A stretch of 64,000 bases of DNA, taken from Xinfangfangia pollutisoli (lineage in GTDB: Bacteria > Pseudomonadota > Alphaproteobacteria > Rhodobacterales > Rhodobacteraceae). Within the stretch, counting starts at the first letter, position 1, and the number at the start of each line of letters is the position of its first letter. Shown one piece after another: positions 48,259-57,158 of this stretch. The stretch spans positions 102,925 through 166,924 of the forward strand of contig NZ_JAICBZ010000003.1 in assembly GCF_020179405.1 (NCBI RefSeq), read 5' to 3'. The notes under the pieces are model-generated. The model was not told where the DNA came from and did not search any database. It worked only from the letters and a program-made list of their open reading frames with translations. A program made the position numbers and the translations under genes.

Positions 48259-49157
48259 CCCTGCCGCCCGCGATTGCCGCCTTTTTCGACAGCACCCGCC
48301 ATGCCGACCGCGTGGTGCCGCCCTCGGGCCATACCGCCTGGCTGACCACCTTCACCGCCGGCGCGATGACCTTCCTTTGCGTCTTCGCGCTGGCGCTGTC
48401 GCTGGCCTCGGGCCGGCTGGCGCATCGCTGGGCAGACGCGCTGGCGCGGACCGCGACGATCCGGCTTTCCGCCCCGCCCGAACAGCTGGAGCTGCAGACC
48501 CAGGCGGTGCTGGCGCTTTTGTCGGTGACGCCCGGCGTCGCCTCGGCCCGCGCCCTGTCGGATGAAGAAAACCGCAAGCTCCTGGAACCCTGGTTCGGCC
48601 CCGACCTGCCGGTGGCCGAACTGCCGCTGCCGCGGCTGATCGAGATCACCGAGGGCGATCCGGCCTATGACAGCGAGGGCCTACGCCAGCGTCTGGCGGC
48701 CGAGGCGCCGGGCGCGGTTCTGGACGACCATACCCGCTGGCGCCGCCCGCTCGCCGAGGCGGCGGGGCGGTTGCGGCTGCTGGGCTGGCTGTCGATCCTG
48801 CTGATCGGCACGACGATGGGGGCGATGATCACCCTCGCCGCCAATGCCTCGCTGGCGGCCAACGCTCAGGTGATCCGGGTGTTGCGGCTGGTGGGGGCGC
48901 GCGACAGCTATATCGCCCGCGCCTTCGTGCGCCGCTTTACCCTGCGCGCCCTGGCCGGGGCCAGTGCCGGCGCCTTTGCCGGGCTTCTGGGCGTGTTGCT
49001 GCTGCCCAGTGCCGATGCGGCGGGCGGCTTCCTGACCGGCCTTGGCTTTCAGGGCGCGGGCTGGCTTTGGCCCTTTGTCCTGCCGCCGCTGGCCGGCGCT
49101 GTCGCCTTTGCCGCCACGCGCCGCGCCGCTCTGCGCAAATTACGGGAGCTGACCTGA
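48255..49157 (+). CDS. ftsX: Cell division protein FtsX
   Basis: This 300-residue membrane partner of FtsE has four predicted spans: LTTFTAGAMTFLCVFALALSL near the N-terminus, then LLGWLSILLIGTTMGAMITLA, a segment near residue 230 (ALAGASAGAFAGLLGVLLLP) and WLWPFVLPPLAGAVAFAA. A periplasmic domain lies between spans 1 and 2. RVLRLVGARDSYIARAF is the cytoplasmic loop contacting FtsE. The GTG start overlaps the ftsE stop. plsC follows one base later. Confidence 0.95.
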   Translation: MTLPPAIAAFFDSTRHADRVVPPSGHTAWLTTFTAGAMTFLCVFALALSLASGRLAHRWADALARTATIRLSAPPEQLELQTQAVLALLSVTPGVASARALSDEENRKLLEPWFGPDLPVAELPLPRLIEITEGDPAYDSEGLRQRLAAEAPGAVLDDHTRWRRPLAEAAGRLRLLGWLSILLIGTTMGAMITLAANASLAANAQVIRVLRLVGARDSYIARAFVRRFTLRALAGASAGAFAGLLGVLLLPSADAAGGFLTGLGFQGAGWLWPFVLPPLAGAVAFAATRRAALRKLRELT

Positions 49158-49158
49158 G

Positions 49159-49884
49159 ATGATCGCGATCCGCTGGATCCTGTCGCTGATCTTCATCGTC
49201 CAGATGTATCTGGCGATGGCGGTCTTCGCGCTGGGCTTTGCGCCCTGGGCGCTGTTCTCGCGCCGGGGGGCCTTTGTCGCCTGCCATGGCTATGCGGCCT
49301 GGGTGATCTGGACGGCGCGCATTCTGTGCGGCCTGAAGGCCGAAATCCGCGGCACGCCCCCCGAGGGCGAGGTGATGGTTGCCGCCAAGCATCAAAGCTT
49401 CTTCGACATTCTGGTGATCTTCCACGCGCTGTCGCGGCCCAAGTTCATCATGAAACGCGAACTGATCTACACGCCCTTTCTGGGCCAATACGCGCTGCGG
49501 ATCGGCTGTATCCCGGTGAACCGCGGCAAGCGCGGCGCCGCGATTTCAAAGATGAAGGCCGATGTCGTGCGCGGCACCGCCTATCCGGGCCAGCTGATCA
49601 TCTATCCGCAGGGCACGCGCGTGCCTCCGGGCGAGAGCCGGCCCTACAAGCAGGGCACCGGCGTCTTGTATCAGCAACTGGGCCAGCCCTGCGTGCCGGT
49701 GGCCACCAATGTGGGCCTGTTCTGGCCCAAGCGCGGCATCCTGCGCCATCCGGGCACGGCGGTGGTGGAATTCCTGCCGGAAATCCCGCCCGGCCTGCCG
49801 ATGGGCGAGTTCATGACCCGGATGGAACAGGCGATCGAGGTCAATTCGCAGCGGCTGATGGCCGAGGCCGGGTTCAAGGCCTAA
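49159..49884 (+). CDS. plsC: 1-acyl-sn-glycerol-3-phosphate acyltransferase
   Basis: This 241-residue inner-membrane enzyme makes phosphatidic acid from lysophosphatidic acid. The catalytic HX4D motif is HQSFFD (H78, D83), and the substrate motif appears as IYPQGTRVPPG. One N-terminal membrane segment (ILSLIFIVQMYLAMAVFALGF) is visible. It follows ftsX by one base, so it is in the same operon. Confidence 0.95.
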   Translation: MIAIRWILSLIFIVQMYLAMAVFALGFAPWALFSRRGAFVACHGYAAWVIWTARILCGLKAEIRGTPPEGEVMVAAKHQSFFDILVIFHALSRPKFIMKRELIYTPFLGQYALRIGCIPVNRGKRGAAISKMKADVVRGTAYPGQLIIYPQGTRVPPGESRPYKQGTGVLYQQLGQPCVPVATNVGLFWPKRGILRHPGTAVVEFLPEIPPGLPMGEFMTRMEQAIEVNSQRLMAEAGFKA

Positions 49885-49906
49885 AGGCGGCGCAGGGGGC
49901 AAGACG

Positions 49907-50230
49907 ATGGCAAGCCAGAAGCAGACCGTGGATCACCTGATCGACACTCTGGCCCCTCTGCCCCTGACCAGCCGCAAGATGTTCGGCGAATATGCGCTGT
50001 ATCTGGACGGCGTGGTCGTGGCGCTGATCTGTGACGACCAGCTTTGGATCAAGCCCACAGCGGGCACTGCCGACGCCCTGGCCGATTGCCCGCCGGGCGA
50101 GCCCTTTCCGGGCGCCAAGCGCTATCTCTGCGCCGATGCACTGCTGGACGAGCCGGAAGAGGCGGCCGAAGTGCTGCGCCAGATCGCCCGCGACCGCCCG
50201 CCGCCGAAGCCCAGGAAACGGAAAAGCTGA
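49907..50230 (+). CDS. TfoX/Sxy N-terminal domain protein
   Basis: This 107-residue protein contains only the TfoX N-terminal domain, with the family motif RKMFGEYALYLDG and VVALICDDQLWIKP. It lacks the C-terminal domain of competence regulator TfoX, so a competence role should not be assumed. The tail is basic (PPPKPRKRKS). It overlaps the next gene by one base and lies 22 bases after plsC. Confidence 0.92.
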   Translation: MASQKQTVDHLIDTLAPLPLTSRKMFGEYALYLDGVVVALICDDQLWIKPTAGTADALADCPPGEPFPGAKRYLCADALLDEPEEAAEVLRQIARDRPPPKPRKRKS

Positions 50231-50835
50231 TGGACTGGATCGAGACGCTTGAGGATCTGCAGGCGCTTTATGGCACGCCCGGCCAGGCGGCGCAGATCAA
50301 GGTCACGCCGATGCTGACCCCGGCCTATCGCGCCCATATCGAAAGGGCGCGCTTCTGCGTGCTGTCGACCGTGGGGCCCGAAGGCACCGACGGCTCGCCC
50401 CGTGGCGACGAGGGGCCGGTGGTCACCGTGTTGGACGACCGAACCCTGGCCCTGCCCGACTGGCAGGGCAATGAGCGGATCGACAGCCTGCGCAACATCC
50501 TGCGCGACGGGCGGGTCAGCCTGATGTTCCTGGTCGCGGGCTCGAACACCGCGATGCGGGTGAACGGCACCGCAAGGCTGACCGCCGATCCCGCCCTGCG
50601 TGCCCGCTTTGCCCGCAACGCCAAGCTGCCGCGCAGCGTGATCGTCATCGCCATTGCCGAGGTCTATTCGCAATGCGCCCGCGCGCTGATCCGCTCGGCC
50701 CTGTGGAGCGCGGGCGACCAGTCGGCCGGCCTGCCCAGCGTGGGTGACATGCTGCGCGAGATCACCGAGGGCCGCTTCGACGGCGCCGCCTATGATGCCG
50801 CCTGGCCGGCCCGCGCCAAGGGGACGATGTGGTGA
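50230..50835 (+). CDS. Pyridoxamine 5'-phosphate oxidase-like FMN protein
   Basis: This 201-residue protein is a split-barrel flavin-binding protein of the PPOX superfamily, MSMEG_1061-like. The motif TDGSPRGDEGPVVTVLDDR is typical, followed by GNERIDSLRNIL and a region with NTAMRVNG. It is predicted to use FMN in the cytoplasm; the substrate is unknown and it is not the vitamin B6 enzyme itself. It shares its first base with the stop of the TfoX-like gene and overlaps the next start. Confidence 0.9.
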   Translation: MDWIETLEDLQALYGTPGQAAQIKVTPMLTPAYRAHIERARFCVLSTVGPEGTDGSPRGDEGPVVTVLDDRTLALPDWQGNERIDSLRNILRDGRVSLMFLVAGSNTAMRVNGTARLTADPALRARFARNAKLPRSVIVIAIAEVYSQCARALIRSALWSAGDQSAGLPSVGDMLREITEGRFDGAAYDAAWPARAKGTMW

Positions 50836-51401
50836 TGCGCGCGGCGGGTCTGCTGGCGCCCATCGTGCTGGCGCTGGCCCTGTCCGTGCCGGCACGCGCC
50901 GAAAGCCCCGGCCGGGATCAGCCCTTCGTGCTGGCGCTGATCTTCGACCATTGCCTGGCCTATGCGCGCGATGGCGCGACGCCCTTTCTGGGCATCGCAG
51001 CCCCCGCCCCGCTGGATCCGGCCCTGGCGGCGCTGGCGGCCGATTTTCCCGCTTCGGCCCGCGCCTTGCGGCTGACCGGCTGGGATTATCTGGCCTTCTG
51101 GGGCAGCGAGAACGGCCGCCGCTTCTGTGCGGTGGTCGAGGCCGGACAGGCCCCGCCCGACGGGCTGCGCGTGGGCCCCGATCTTTTCGACCAGATCACC
51201 GCCCAGGCCGCCGCCTCAGGCCTGGTGCCCGATCTGCAACACGCAGCCTATGACCGCCGCGACGGCCGCTGGCGGGCGGCGGAACAGATGGATGATCCGT
51301 TCCGGGGGCCGGTGATTTCCGTCTCGGTCGGGCCCCTGGGCGGCGCCACCGAGCATCTGCAGGCCCTGGGCGCCAGCGCGCCGGAACTGCTGGCCCATTA
51401 G
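50835..51401 (+). CDS. Hypothetical secreted protein
   Basis: This 188-residue protein has a signal peptide (MRAAGLLAPIVLALALSVPARA) and a mature domain with cysteines in FDHCLAYARD and RRFCAVVEAG. I do not recognise a family. ATG 50835 lies directly at the previous stop (TGATG), suggesting coupled translation. Two further in-frame GTG codons just upstream are less likely. Confidence 0.8.
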   Translation: MRAAGLLAPIVLALALSVPARAESPGRDQPFVLALIFDHCLAYARDGATPFLGIAAPAPLDPALAALAADFPASARALRLTGWDYLAFWGSENGRRFCAVVEAGQAPPDGLRVGPDLFDQITAQAAASGLVPDLQHAAYDRRDGRWRAAEQMDDPFRGPVISVSVGPLGGATEHLQALGASAPELLAH

Positions 51402-51895
51402 CTGAGCGGACAATCCGTCACGTCCAGATCCAGCGCCAGCCGGGCCTGATCGTCGTAATGCAGGCCCGAGACGTTGATATACAGCGCCCCCCGATCGGTG
51501 AAGATGTCATCCTCGTCGACCGCCAGCGTGGTGGCGGCGCGATCGATTCGCCAGCCGGCGAACAGCGCGCATTCGGTTTCGAAACGCAGCACATAGCCGT
51601 TGAACCCGGCTTCGTAGAACGCGCCCGCTCCGGCCGCTTCGGGATAGGTGATCTCGACCCGCTGCGGCTGGATCTCCACCTCGACCGGCACGACATCCAG
51701 CCCGCCGGTCAGCCCCTCGGGGCCCAGGCCGAATTCGACGCCCTGGCCCACGGTCACCGTCTTGCCGCGCGCCTGCAGATAGGGCTGGGCGGGATCGTCC
51801 CAGGTCATCACGGTGAAGGTGACCAGCCGGCCCTCCAGCGTCCCTGCGGCCGCGGGTGCGGCGATCAGCAGGGCGCCAAGGGCCGCGCGGATCAC
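51398..51895 (-). CDS. Hypothetical secreted protein
   Basis: This 165-residue protein has a signal peptide ([18 protein letters not shown]) and a beta-rich mature domain with two cysteines ([10 protein letters not shown] and the penultimate region TDCPLS) that could pair. No family is recognised. Its ATG overlaps the accA stop by four bases, and its own stop overlaps the convergent gene by four bases. Confidence 0.8.
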   Translation of the reverse strand: MIRAALGALLIAAPAAAGTLEGRLVTFTVMTWDDPAQPYLQARGKTVTVGQGVEFGLGPEGLTGGLDVVPVEVEIQPQRVEITYPEAAGAGAFYEAGFNGYVLRFETECALFAGWRIDRAATTLAVDEDDIFTDRGALYINVSGLHYDDQARLALDLDVTDCPLS

Positions 51896-52851
51896 GCAGC
51901 CAGGCCCTTCGTGCCCATATCAAGGTATTTCTGCCGCCGGTCCTTGATCAGCGCCTCGGGCTTCTTGCCGCCCAGGTCCTTCAGCATCGCCTCAATCGCC
52001 TTGCCGACCGCCGCCACCGCTTCCGACGGCGCGCGCTGGGCGCCGCCCACCGGCTCGGCCACGATCCGGTCGATCAGGCCCAGCTTCTGCAGATCCTGCG
52101 CGGTCAGCCGCAGCGCCTCGGCCGCTTCGCGCATCTTCTCGGCATCCTTCCACAGGATCGAGGCGCAGCCTTCGGGCGAGATCACCGAATAGATCGAATG
52201 TTCCAGCATCGCGATGCGGTTCGCCGTGCCGAAGGCCACCGCCCCGCCCGAGCCGCCTTCACCGATCACAACCGCAATCACCGGCACGCCCAGCGTCAGG
52301 CATTTCTCGGTCGAGCGCGCAATCGCCTCGGCCTGGCCGCGTTCCTCGGCGCCCTTGCCCGGATAGGCGCCGGGCGTGTCGATCAGCGTGATCACCGGCA
52401 GGCGGAAGCGATGCGCCAGATCCATCAGCCGGATCGCCTTGCGGTAGCCTTCGGGCCGCGCCATGCCGAAATTGTGCTGAATGCGGGTCTTGGTGTCATG
52501 ACCCTTTTCATGGCCGATCACCACGACCGGCTTGTCGTTGAACCGCGCCAGCCCGCCCATGACCGCATGGTCATCGGCAAAATTCCGGTCCCCGGCCAGG
52601 GGCGTGTATTCGGTGAACAGGCCCTCGATGTAATCCTTGCAATGCGGCCGGTCGGGATGGCGCGCAACCAGGCATTTCTGCCAGGGGGTCAGGTTCTTGT
52701 AGAGATCGCGCAGCGCGGCTTCGGCCTTGCGGTCCAGCTGCTCGGCCTCACGCGTGACATCCATGCCAGAATCGGTGCGCGCCAATGCACGCAGCTCTTC
52801 GGCCTTGCCTTCGATCTCGGCCAAGGGCTTTTCGAATTCCAGGTAGTTCAT
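51892..52851 (-). CDS. accA: Acetyl-CoA carboxylase carboxyltransferase subunit alpha
   Basis: This 319-residue protein is the alpha subunit of the carboxyltransferase that makes malonyl-CoA for fatty acid synthesis. Conserved family features are [39 protein letters not shown] and the oxyanion-hole region [14 protein letters not shown]. Length matches the E. coli protein. The start codon is followed upstream by a 341-base gap (52852-53192) that holds a candidate small gene and a terminator. Confidence 0.98.
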   Translation of the reverse strand: MNYLEFEKPLAEIEGKAEELRALARTDSGMDVTREAEQLDRKAEAALRDLYKNLTPWQKCLVARHPDRPHCKDYIEGLFTEYTPLAGDRNFADDHAVMGGLARFNDKPVVVIGHEKGHDTKTRIQHNFGMARPEGYRKAIRLMDLAHRFRLPVITLIDTPGAYPGKGAEERGQAEAIARSTEKCLTLGVPVIAVVIGEGGSGGAVAFGTANRIAMLEHSIYSVISPEGCASILWKDAEKMREAAEALRLTAQDLQKLGLIDRIVAEPVGGAQRAPSEAVAAVGKAIEAMLKDLGGKKPEALIKDRRQKYLDMGTKGLAA

Positions 52852-52878
52852 CGGGCGGGCCCCCTTTTCGGATCGGCT

Positions 52879-53007
52879 CTATATGGCGGGGCGGGGGTCA
52901 AGATGCAACTCGGCAGGCAACAGCTTGCACAGGCCTTGCGCCAGATGCGCCGGCAGCGAAGTGCGCAGCCCCTGGGCCAGGCAGCCACGGCGCGCCTTCT
53001 GGCCCAT
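52879..53007 (-). CDS. Candidate small protein (42 residues) upstream of accA
   Basis: An ATG-to-TAG frame encodes MGQKARRGCLAQGLRTSLPA followed by HLAQGLCKLLPAELHLDP and RPAI. Third positions are GC-rich and codons match the host. It contains an internal near-repeat (LAQGLRTSLPAHLAQGLCKLLPA in two halves). It lies 27 bases before accA on the same strand, with the terminator at 53017-53055 just upstream. No good ribosome binding site is seen. Confidence 0.35.
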   Translation of the reverse strand: MGQKARRGCLAQGLRTSLPAHLAQGLCKLLPAELHLDPRPAI

Positions 53008-53016
53008 CCGAGATCG

Positions 53017-53055
53017 CCAAAAACAGCAACGCCCCGCGGTGGTGACCACGGGGCG
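53017..53055 (-). terminator. Terminator of the mcl1 gene
   Basis: On the minus strand a 10-bp stem with one mismatch (CGCCCCGTGG/CCGCGGGGCG, 53055-53030) is followed by GTTGCTGTTTTTGG. It lies 140 bases past the mcl1 stop. A second small stem (AAGACCG/CGGTCTT, 53120-53141) lies in between. Confidence 0.55.
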
Positions 53056-53192
53056 CGCGTCCTCCCGATATGCCGTGCGGGGCCTCCTCTCCCCATGTGT
53101 CACGGCCGGGTCCATTTCGAAGACCGCCCGAGAACGGTCTTTCCTTACGTCAAGCCTGCACAAATGGCAGGCACTCTGTCAACGATTCACTG

Positions 53193-54152
53193 TCATGAAG
53201 CTGTAATGATTTCGGCCTGGCGCACGATCACTTCGGCCTGGCGCATGCTGGCAATGTCGATCAGCCGGCCCTTGTAGGTGGCAGCACCCTGCCCCGCCGC
53301 CTTGGCCGCTTCCATCGCCGCCAGGATCTCGCGCGCTTCGCTTACCGCGGTGTCCGAGGGGGTGAAGACCTCGTTCGCCAGCGCCACCTGCTTGGGGTGG
53401 ATCGCCCATTTTCCGACCATGCCCAGCGTGGCCGAGCGCAGGGCCTGCGCCTTGAACCCTTCGTCATCCGAGAAATCGCCGAAGGGCCCGTCGACGGGCA
53501 GAACCCCATGGGTCCGGCAGGCCGCGACGATCGCCGCCTGCGCCCAGTGCCAGGGGTCGGACCAGTATTTCTGGCCCTGCCGGTGCATATAGTAGTTTTC
53601 CTGCGTGCCGCCGATGCCGGTGGTCTGCATCCCCATCGAGGCCGCGAAATCCGCCGCCCCCAGGCTCATGGCCTGCAAGCGGGGGCTGGAAGCCGCGATC
53701 TCCTCGACATGGGCGATGCCCGCTGCCGTCTCGATGATCACCTCCAGCGCGATGGGCTTTTGCCGGCCCTTGGCGCGTTCCACCGCCGTCACCAGCGCAT
53801 CGACCGCATAGACATCGGCCGCGCAGCCGACCTTGGGGATCATGATCTGGTCGATCCTGTCGCCGGCCAGTTCCAGCACCTCGACCACGTCGCGATACCA
53901 ATAGGGCGTGTCCAGCCCATTGATCCGCACCGACAGATGCTTTTTGCCCCAGTCGATCTCGTTGATCGCCTGGATGATGTTGGCGCGCGCCTGCGGCTTG
54001 TCGCCGGGCGCCACCGAATCTTCCAGATCAAGGTTGATCACATCCGCCGCCGAAGCCGCCATCTTCTCGAACAAGGCGGGACGAGAGCCCGGGCCGAACA
54101 GCTGGCAGCGGTTGGGGCGGGCGGGGGCGGCGGGCTGGATGCGGAAGCTCAT
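53193..54152 (-). CDS. mcl1: L-malyl-CoA/beta-methylmalyl-CoA lyase
   Basis: This 319-residue enzyme closely resembles Mcl1 of Rhodobacter sphaeroides as I recall it (start MSFRIQPAAPARPNRCQLFG). It cleaves beta-methylmalyl-CoA and L-malyl-CoA to glyoxylate plus propionyl-CoA or acetyl-CoA in the ethylmalonyl-CoA pathway. The HpcH/HpaI fold shows NLDLEDSVAPGDK (metal and CoA site), IMIPKVG, EVIIETAAGIAHVEEI and GKWAIHPKQVALAN. Length is that of the family. A regulatory palindrome lies upstream at 54214-54231. Confidence 0.95.
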   Translation of the reverse strand: MSFRIQPAAPARPNRCQLFGPGSRPALFEKMAASAADVINLDLEDSVAPGDKPQARANIIQAINEIDWGKKHLSVRINGLDTPYWYRDVVEVLELAGDRIDQIMIPKVGCAADVYAVDALVTAVERAKGRQKPIALEVIIETAAGIAHVEEIAASSPRLQAMSLGAADFAASMGMQTTGIGGTQENYYMHRQGQKYWSDPWHWAQAAIVAACRTHGVLPVDGPFGDFSDDEGFKAQALRSATLGMVGKWAIHPKQVALANEVFTPSDTAVSEAREILAAMEAAKAAGQGAATYKGRLIDIASMRQAEVIVRQAEIITAS

Positions 54153-54207
54153 GCGTCTCTCGGAAGTCTTCGGGCAAGGATATTTCGCGACTCTGTTCGA
54201 TACGGTT

Positions 54208-54231
54208 ATTATATTGCGCGCCGCAGTGCAA
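54208..54231 (-). promoter_or_regulatory. Putative mcl1 promoter with inverted repeat
   Basis: On the minus strand TATAAT (54213-54208) lies next to TTGC-N10-GCAA (54214-54231). The inverted repeat covers the -35 area, where no good -35 hexamer is seen. This suggests activator-dependent transcription. TTGC/GCAA half-sites recall the RamB/PccR short-chain acyl-CoA regulators. Confidence 0.4.
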
Positions 54232-54309
54232 CATCCCTTTGCGACTGCAGCATGGCCGAAGAATGGATCGCGGCTTCCCGGCCGCCCGCCGCGCTGCTAC
54301 CAATCGCCC

Positions 54310-55272
54310 ATGATCACCGCATCCGCAGAAATCTTCGCCCTCCGCAATCCGTTCACCATCTCGCGCGGGTCGAAGACCGAGGCGCGGGTGGTGACCTGCA
54401 CCGTCACCCGCGATGGCGCGACCGGACGGGGCGAGGGCCTGCCCTATCCGCGCTATGGCGCCACGGTGGAAGATACGATCGCCGCGATCCTGGCGCTGCC
54501 GCCCGACATCTCGCGCCAGGCGCTGCAACAGGCGCTGCCGCCGGGCGCCGCGCGCAATGCGGTGGATTGCGCGCTGTGGGATCTTGAGGCCAAGGCCACT
54601 GGCCGGCCGGTCTGGCAATTGGCGGGCCTTGCCCCGCCGCAGCCGGTGGAAATCGCCTTCACGATCTCGCTGGACACGCCGGAAAAGATGCGCGCGGCGG
54701 CGGCGAAGAACGCCCATCGCGCGATCTTGAAGGTGAAACTCGGCACGCCCGACGACATGCCGCGGCTTGGGGCGGTGCGCGCGGGCGCGCCGGGGGTGCG
54801 GCTGATTGTCGATGCCAATGAAGGCTGGACGCCACAGGTCTATACCGAGCTTGCCCCGCATCTTCTGCGCCTGGGCGTCGAGATGGTGGAACAGCCCCTG
54901 CCGCAGGGCGCCGATCAGATGCTGGCGGAAATCGACCGCCCGCTGCCGGTCTGTGCCGACGAATCCGCCCATGATGCGGCCAGCCTGGCCGCGCTGGTCG
55001 GGCGGTATGACGCGGTGAACCTGAAGCTGGACAAGACCGGCGGGCTGACCGAGGCGCTGCGCGCCCGCGACGAAGCCCGCCGGCTGGGGCTGAAGCTGAT
55101 GGTGGGCTGCATGGTGTCTACCAGCCTGTCGATGGCGCCGGCCGTTCTGCTGGCGCAGGATGCGGCATGGTCGGACCTTGACGGTCCGGCCGATATGGCA
55201 GAAGACCGCAGCCCTGCGGTGATCTATGACGACCGCCGCATCCATCCGGCCTTGCCCGAGCTTTGGGGATGA
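54310..55272 (+). CDS. Dipeptide epimerase (enolase superfamily)
   Basis: This 320-residue protein is a muconate-lactonising subgroup enzyme, most like L-Ala-D/L-Glu epimerase. It has the K-x-K pair in AILKVKLG, metal ligands in IVDANEGW, EQPLPQGAD and CADESAHD, and the second catalytic lysine in NLKLDKTGGL. N-terminal capping residues include TISRGSKTEA. It likely epimerises L-Ala-D-Glu from murein peptides. It is followed 3 bases later by a D-amino acid transaminase gene, which supports a peptidoglycan recycling role. Confidence 0.92.
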   Translation: MITASAEIFALRNPFTISRGSKTEARVVTCTVTRDGATGRGEGLPYPRYGATVEDTIAAILALPPDISRQALQQALPPGAARNAVDCALWDLEAKATGRPVWQLAGLAPPQPVEIAFTISLDTPEKMRAAAAKNAHRAILKVKLGTPDDMPRLGAVRAGAPGVRLIVDANEGWTPQVYTELAPHLLRLGVEMVEQPLPQGADQMLAEIDRPLPVCADESAHDAASLAALVGRYDAVNLKLDKTGGLTEALRARDEARRLGLKLMVGCMVSTSLSMAPAVLLAQDAAWSDLDGPADMAEDRSPAVIYDDRRIHPALPELWG

Positions 55273-55275
55273 TCC

Positions 55276-56133
55276 ATGCGCACCGTCTATCTGAATGGCG
55301 ACTACCTGCCTGAAACCGAGGCCAAGGTCTCGATCTTCGACCGTGGCTTCGTGATGGGCGACGGGGTCTATGAAGTGACCTCGGTGCTGGACGGCAAGCT
55401 GATCGACTTTGCCGGCCACCTGGCGCGGCTGCAGCGCAGCCTGGATGCGCTGGAGATGAAGAACCCGCTGTCGGAATCCGACTGGCTTGAGGTGCATCGC
55501 CAGCTGGTCGCGCGCAATGGCGTGACCGAGGGCATGGTCTATCTGCAGGTCACCCGCGGCAATCCGGGCGACCGCGACTTCGCCTATCCCGCCGCGGATG
55601 TGGAACCGACCGTGGTGCTGTACACCCAGTCGAAGCCGGGCCTGGCCGACAATCCGGCGGCCAAGACGGGCCTGCGTGTCATCACCGTGGCGGAACAGCG
55701 CTGGGCGCGGCGCGACATCAAGACGGTGCAGCTTCTGTACCCGTCGATGGCCAAGATGATGGCCAAGAAGGCGCATGTCGACGATGCCTGGTTCGTCGAG
55801 GACGGCTTCGTCACCGAGGGCACCTCGAACAACGCCTATATCGTCAAGGGCAACAAGATCATCACCCGCGCGCTGAGCCATGATCTTCTGCACGGAATCA
55901 CCCGCGCCGCCGTGCTGCGCTTTGCCCGCGACGCGCAGATGGAAGTCGAGGAACGCAATTTCACCGTCGACGAGGCCAAGGCCGCCGATGAGGCCTTCAT
56001 CACCTCGGCCTCGGCCTTCGTGCTGCCGGTGGTGGAAATCGACGGCGTGGCGCTGGGCACCGGCAAGCCGGGCAAGGTGGCGGGCCGGCTGCGCGAGATC
56101 TATCTCGACGAGATGCGCAAGGCGGCCATTTAA
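55276..56133 (+). CDS. dat: D-amino acid aminotransferase
   Basis: This 285-residue class IV PLP aminotransferase has the catalytic lysine K149 in RRDIKTVQLLYP and the conserved EGTSNNAYIVKG phosphate-binding loop. The N-terminal FDRGFVMGDGVYEV and QVTRGNPGDRDFAYP support a D-amino acid rather than branched-chain preference. It probably interconverts D-Ala and D-Glu. Co-transcribed with the dipeptide epimerase and followed by azlCD. Confidence 0.92.
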   Translation: MRTVYLNGDYLPETEAKVSIFDRGFVMGDGVYEVTSVLDGKLIDFAGHLARLQRSLDALEMKNPLSESDWLEVHRQLVARNGVTEGMVYLQVTRGNPGDRDFAYPAADVEPTVVLYTQSKPGLADNPAAKTGLRVITVAEQRWARRDIKTVQLLYPSMAKMMAKKAHVDDAWFVEDGFVTEGTSNNAYIVKGNKIITRALSHDLLHGITRAAVLRFARDAQMEVEERNFTVDEAKAADEAFITSASAFVLPVVEIDGVALGTGKPGKVAGRLREIYLDEMRKAAI

Positions 56134-56139
56134 GGCGCC

Positions 56140-56841
56140 ATGACCGCGCCCTTTTCGGCAGCGGGTTTTCGACGCGGCGCCCGGGTCGGGCTGGCGCTGA
56201 GTGCGGCGATCTTCATCTATGGCCTGGCCTTCGGGCTGGTCGCCGCCCAGGCGGGCTTGAGCTGGGCCTGGGCCCTCGCGATGAGCGTGACGGTGTTTTC
56301 CGGCTCGGCGCAGCTGGCGGCACTGTCGCTGATCCAGGCGGGCGAGGCCACGCTGATGACGCTGGCCGCCACGGTTCTGGTGATGAATGCGCGCTACCTG
56401 CTGTTCGGCGCCGCGATCCAGCCCTGGCTGTCGCAGGCCGGGCCGCTGCGGGCCTTTTCCAGCCTGCTGTTGATCGGCGATGCGAACTGGATCGCGACGA
56501 TGCGGGCGGCCGAGAAGGGCGAGGCGGACCGCGCCTTTCTGATCGGCACCGGCGTGCCGCTGGTCGGCGCCTGGCTGGGGGGCACGCTGGTGGGCGTGAT
56601 CTTCGGCGCCGTCCTGCCCGACCCGCGGGCTTTCGGCGCCGATCTGGCCCTGCCGGCCTTTGCCGCGGCGATGATGGCCGCAATGGTGCGCAGCCGGGCG
56701 GCGCTGGTGCCGGTGGCGGTGGGTGCTGCGGCCGCGCTGGCCGTGGGGCCGTTTGCGGGCCCGGGCTGGGGCATCGTGGCCGCGGGCCTTGCCGGAGGCG
56801 CGGTGGCGGCGCTGACAGCCAGGCCGGGGGTGATCCGCTGA
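56140..56841 (+). CDS. azlC: AzlC family amino acid exporter subunit
   Basis: This 233-residue inner-membrane protein has about six or more spans and the AzlC hallmark FSGSAQLAALSLIQAG followed by NARYLLFGAAIQPWL. AzlCD pairs export branched-chain or related amino acids. It shares one base with azlD (TGATG). Its position after the D-amino acid transaminase gene suggests export of D- or branched-chain amino acids, which is inference. Confidence 0.93.
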   Translation: MTAPFSAAGFRRGARVGLALSAAIFIYGLAFGLVAAQAGLSWAWALAMSVTVFSGSAQLAALSLIQAGEATLMTLAATVLVMNARYLLFGAAIQPWLSQAGPLRAFSSLLLIGDANWIATMRAAEKGEADRAFLIGTGVPLVGAWLGGTLVGVIFGAVLPDPRAFGADLALPAFAAAMMAAMVRSRAALVPVAVGAAAALAVGPFAGPGWGIVAAGLAGGAVAALTARPGVIR

Positions 56842-57137
56842 TGCCCTCGATGACGCTGATGCTGCTGGTGATGACGCTCGCCGCGCTGTTCTGCCGGATG
56901 GCGGGCTATGTGGCGATGCGCTTTCTGCCCCCCTCGGCGCGGCTGGATGCGGCGCTGAAAGCCACGCCCCTGGCCGTGATGGCCGGGATCACCGCCCAGG
57001 CGCTGGCCGCGGGGGCGCTGGTCGAAAGCCTGGCCCTGGGCGCGGCGGTCGCGCTGTCTTTATGGACGCGCAACGATGTGGGCGCGGCGGTGGCGGCCAT
57101 GGCTCTGGCCGCCGGGCTGCGCTGGGCGGGGCTTTAG
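56841..57137 (+). CDS. azlD: AzlD family small subunit
   Basis: This 98-residue partner of AzlC has three to four hydrophobic segments (MTLMLLVMTLAALFCRMAGY, ATPLAVMAGITAQALAAGAL, ESLALGAAVALSLW). The segment RMAGYVAMRFLPPSARL is typical of the family. Starts at the azlC stop; last gene of the operon. Confidence 0.92.
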   Translation: MPSMTLMLLVMTLAALFCRMAGYVAMRFLPPSARLDAALKATPLAVMAGITAQALAAGALVESLALGAAVALSLWTRNDVGAAVAAMALAAGLRWAGL

Positions 57138-57158
57138 CCGCACCGCCCAGGCCTGCGC

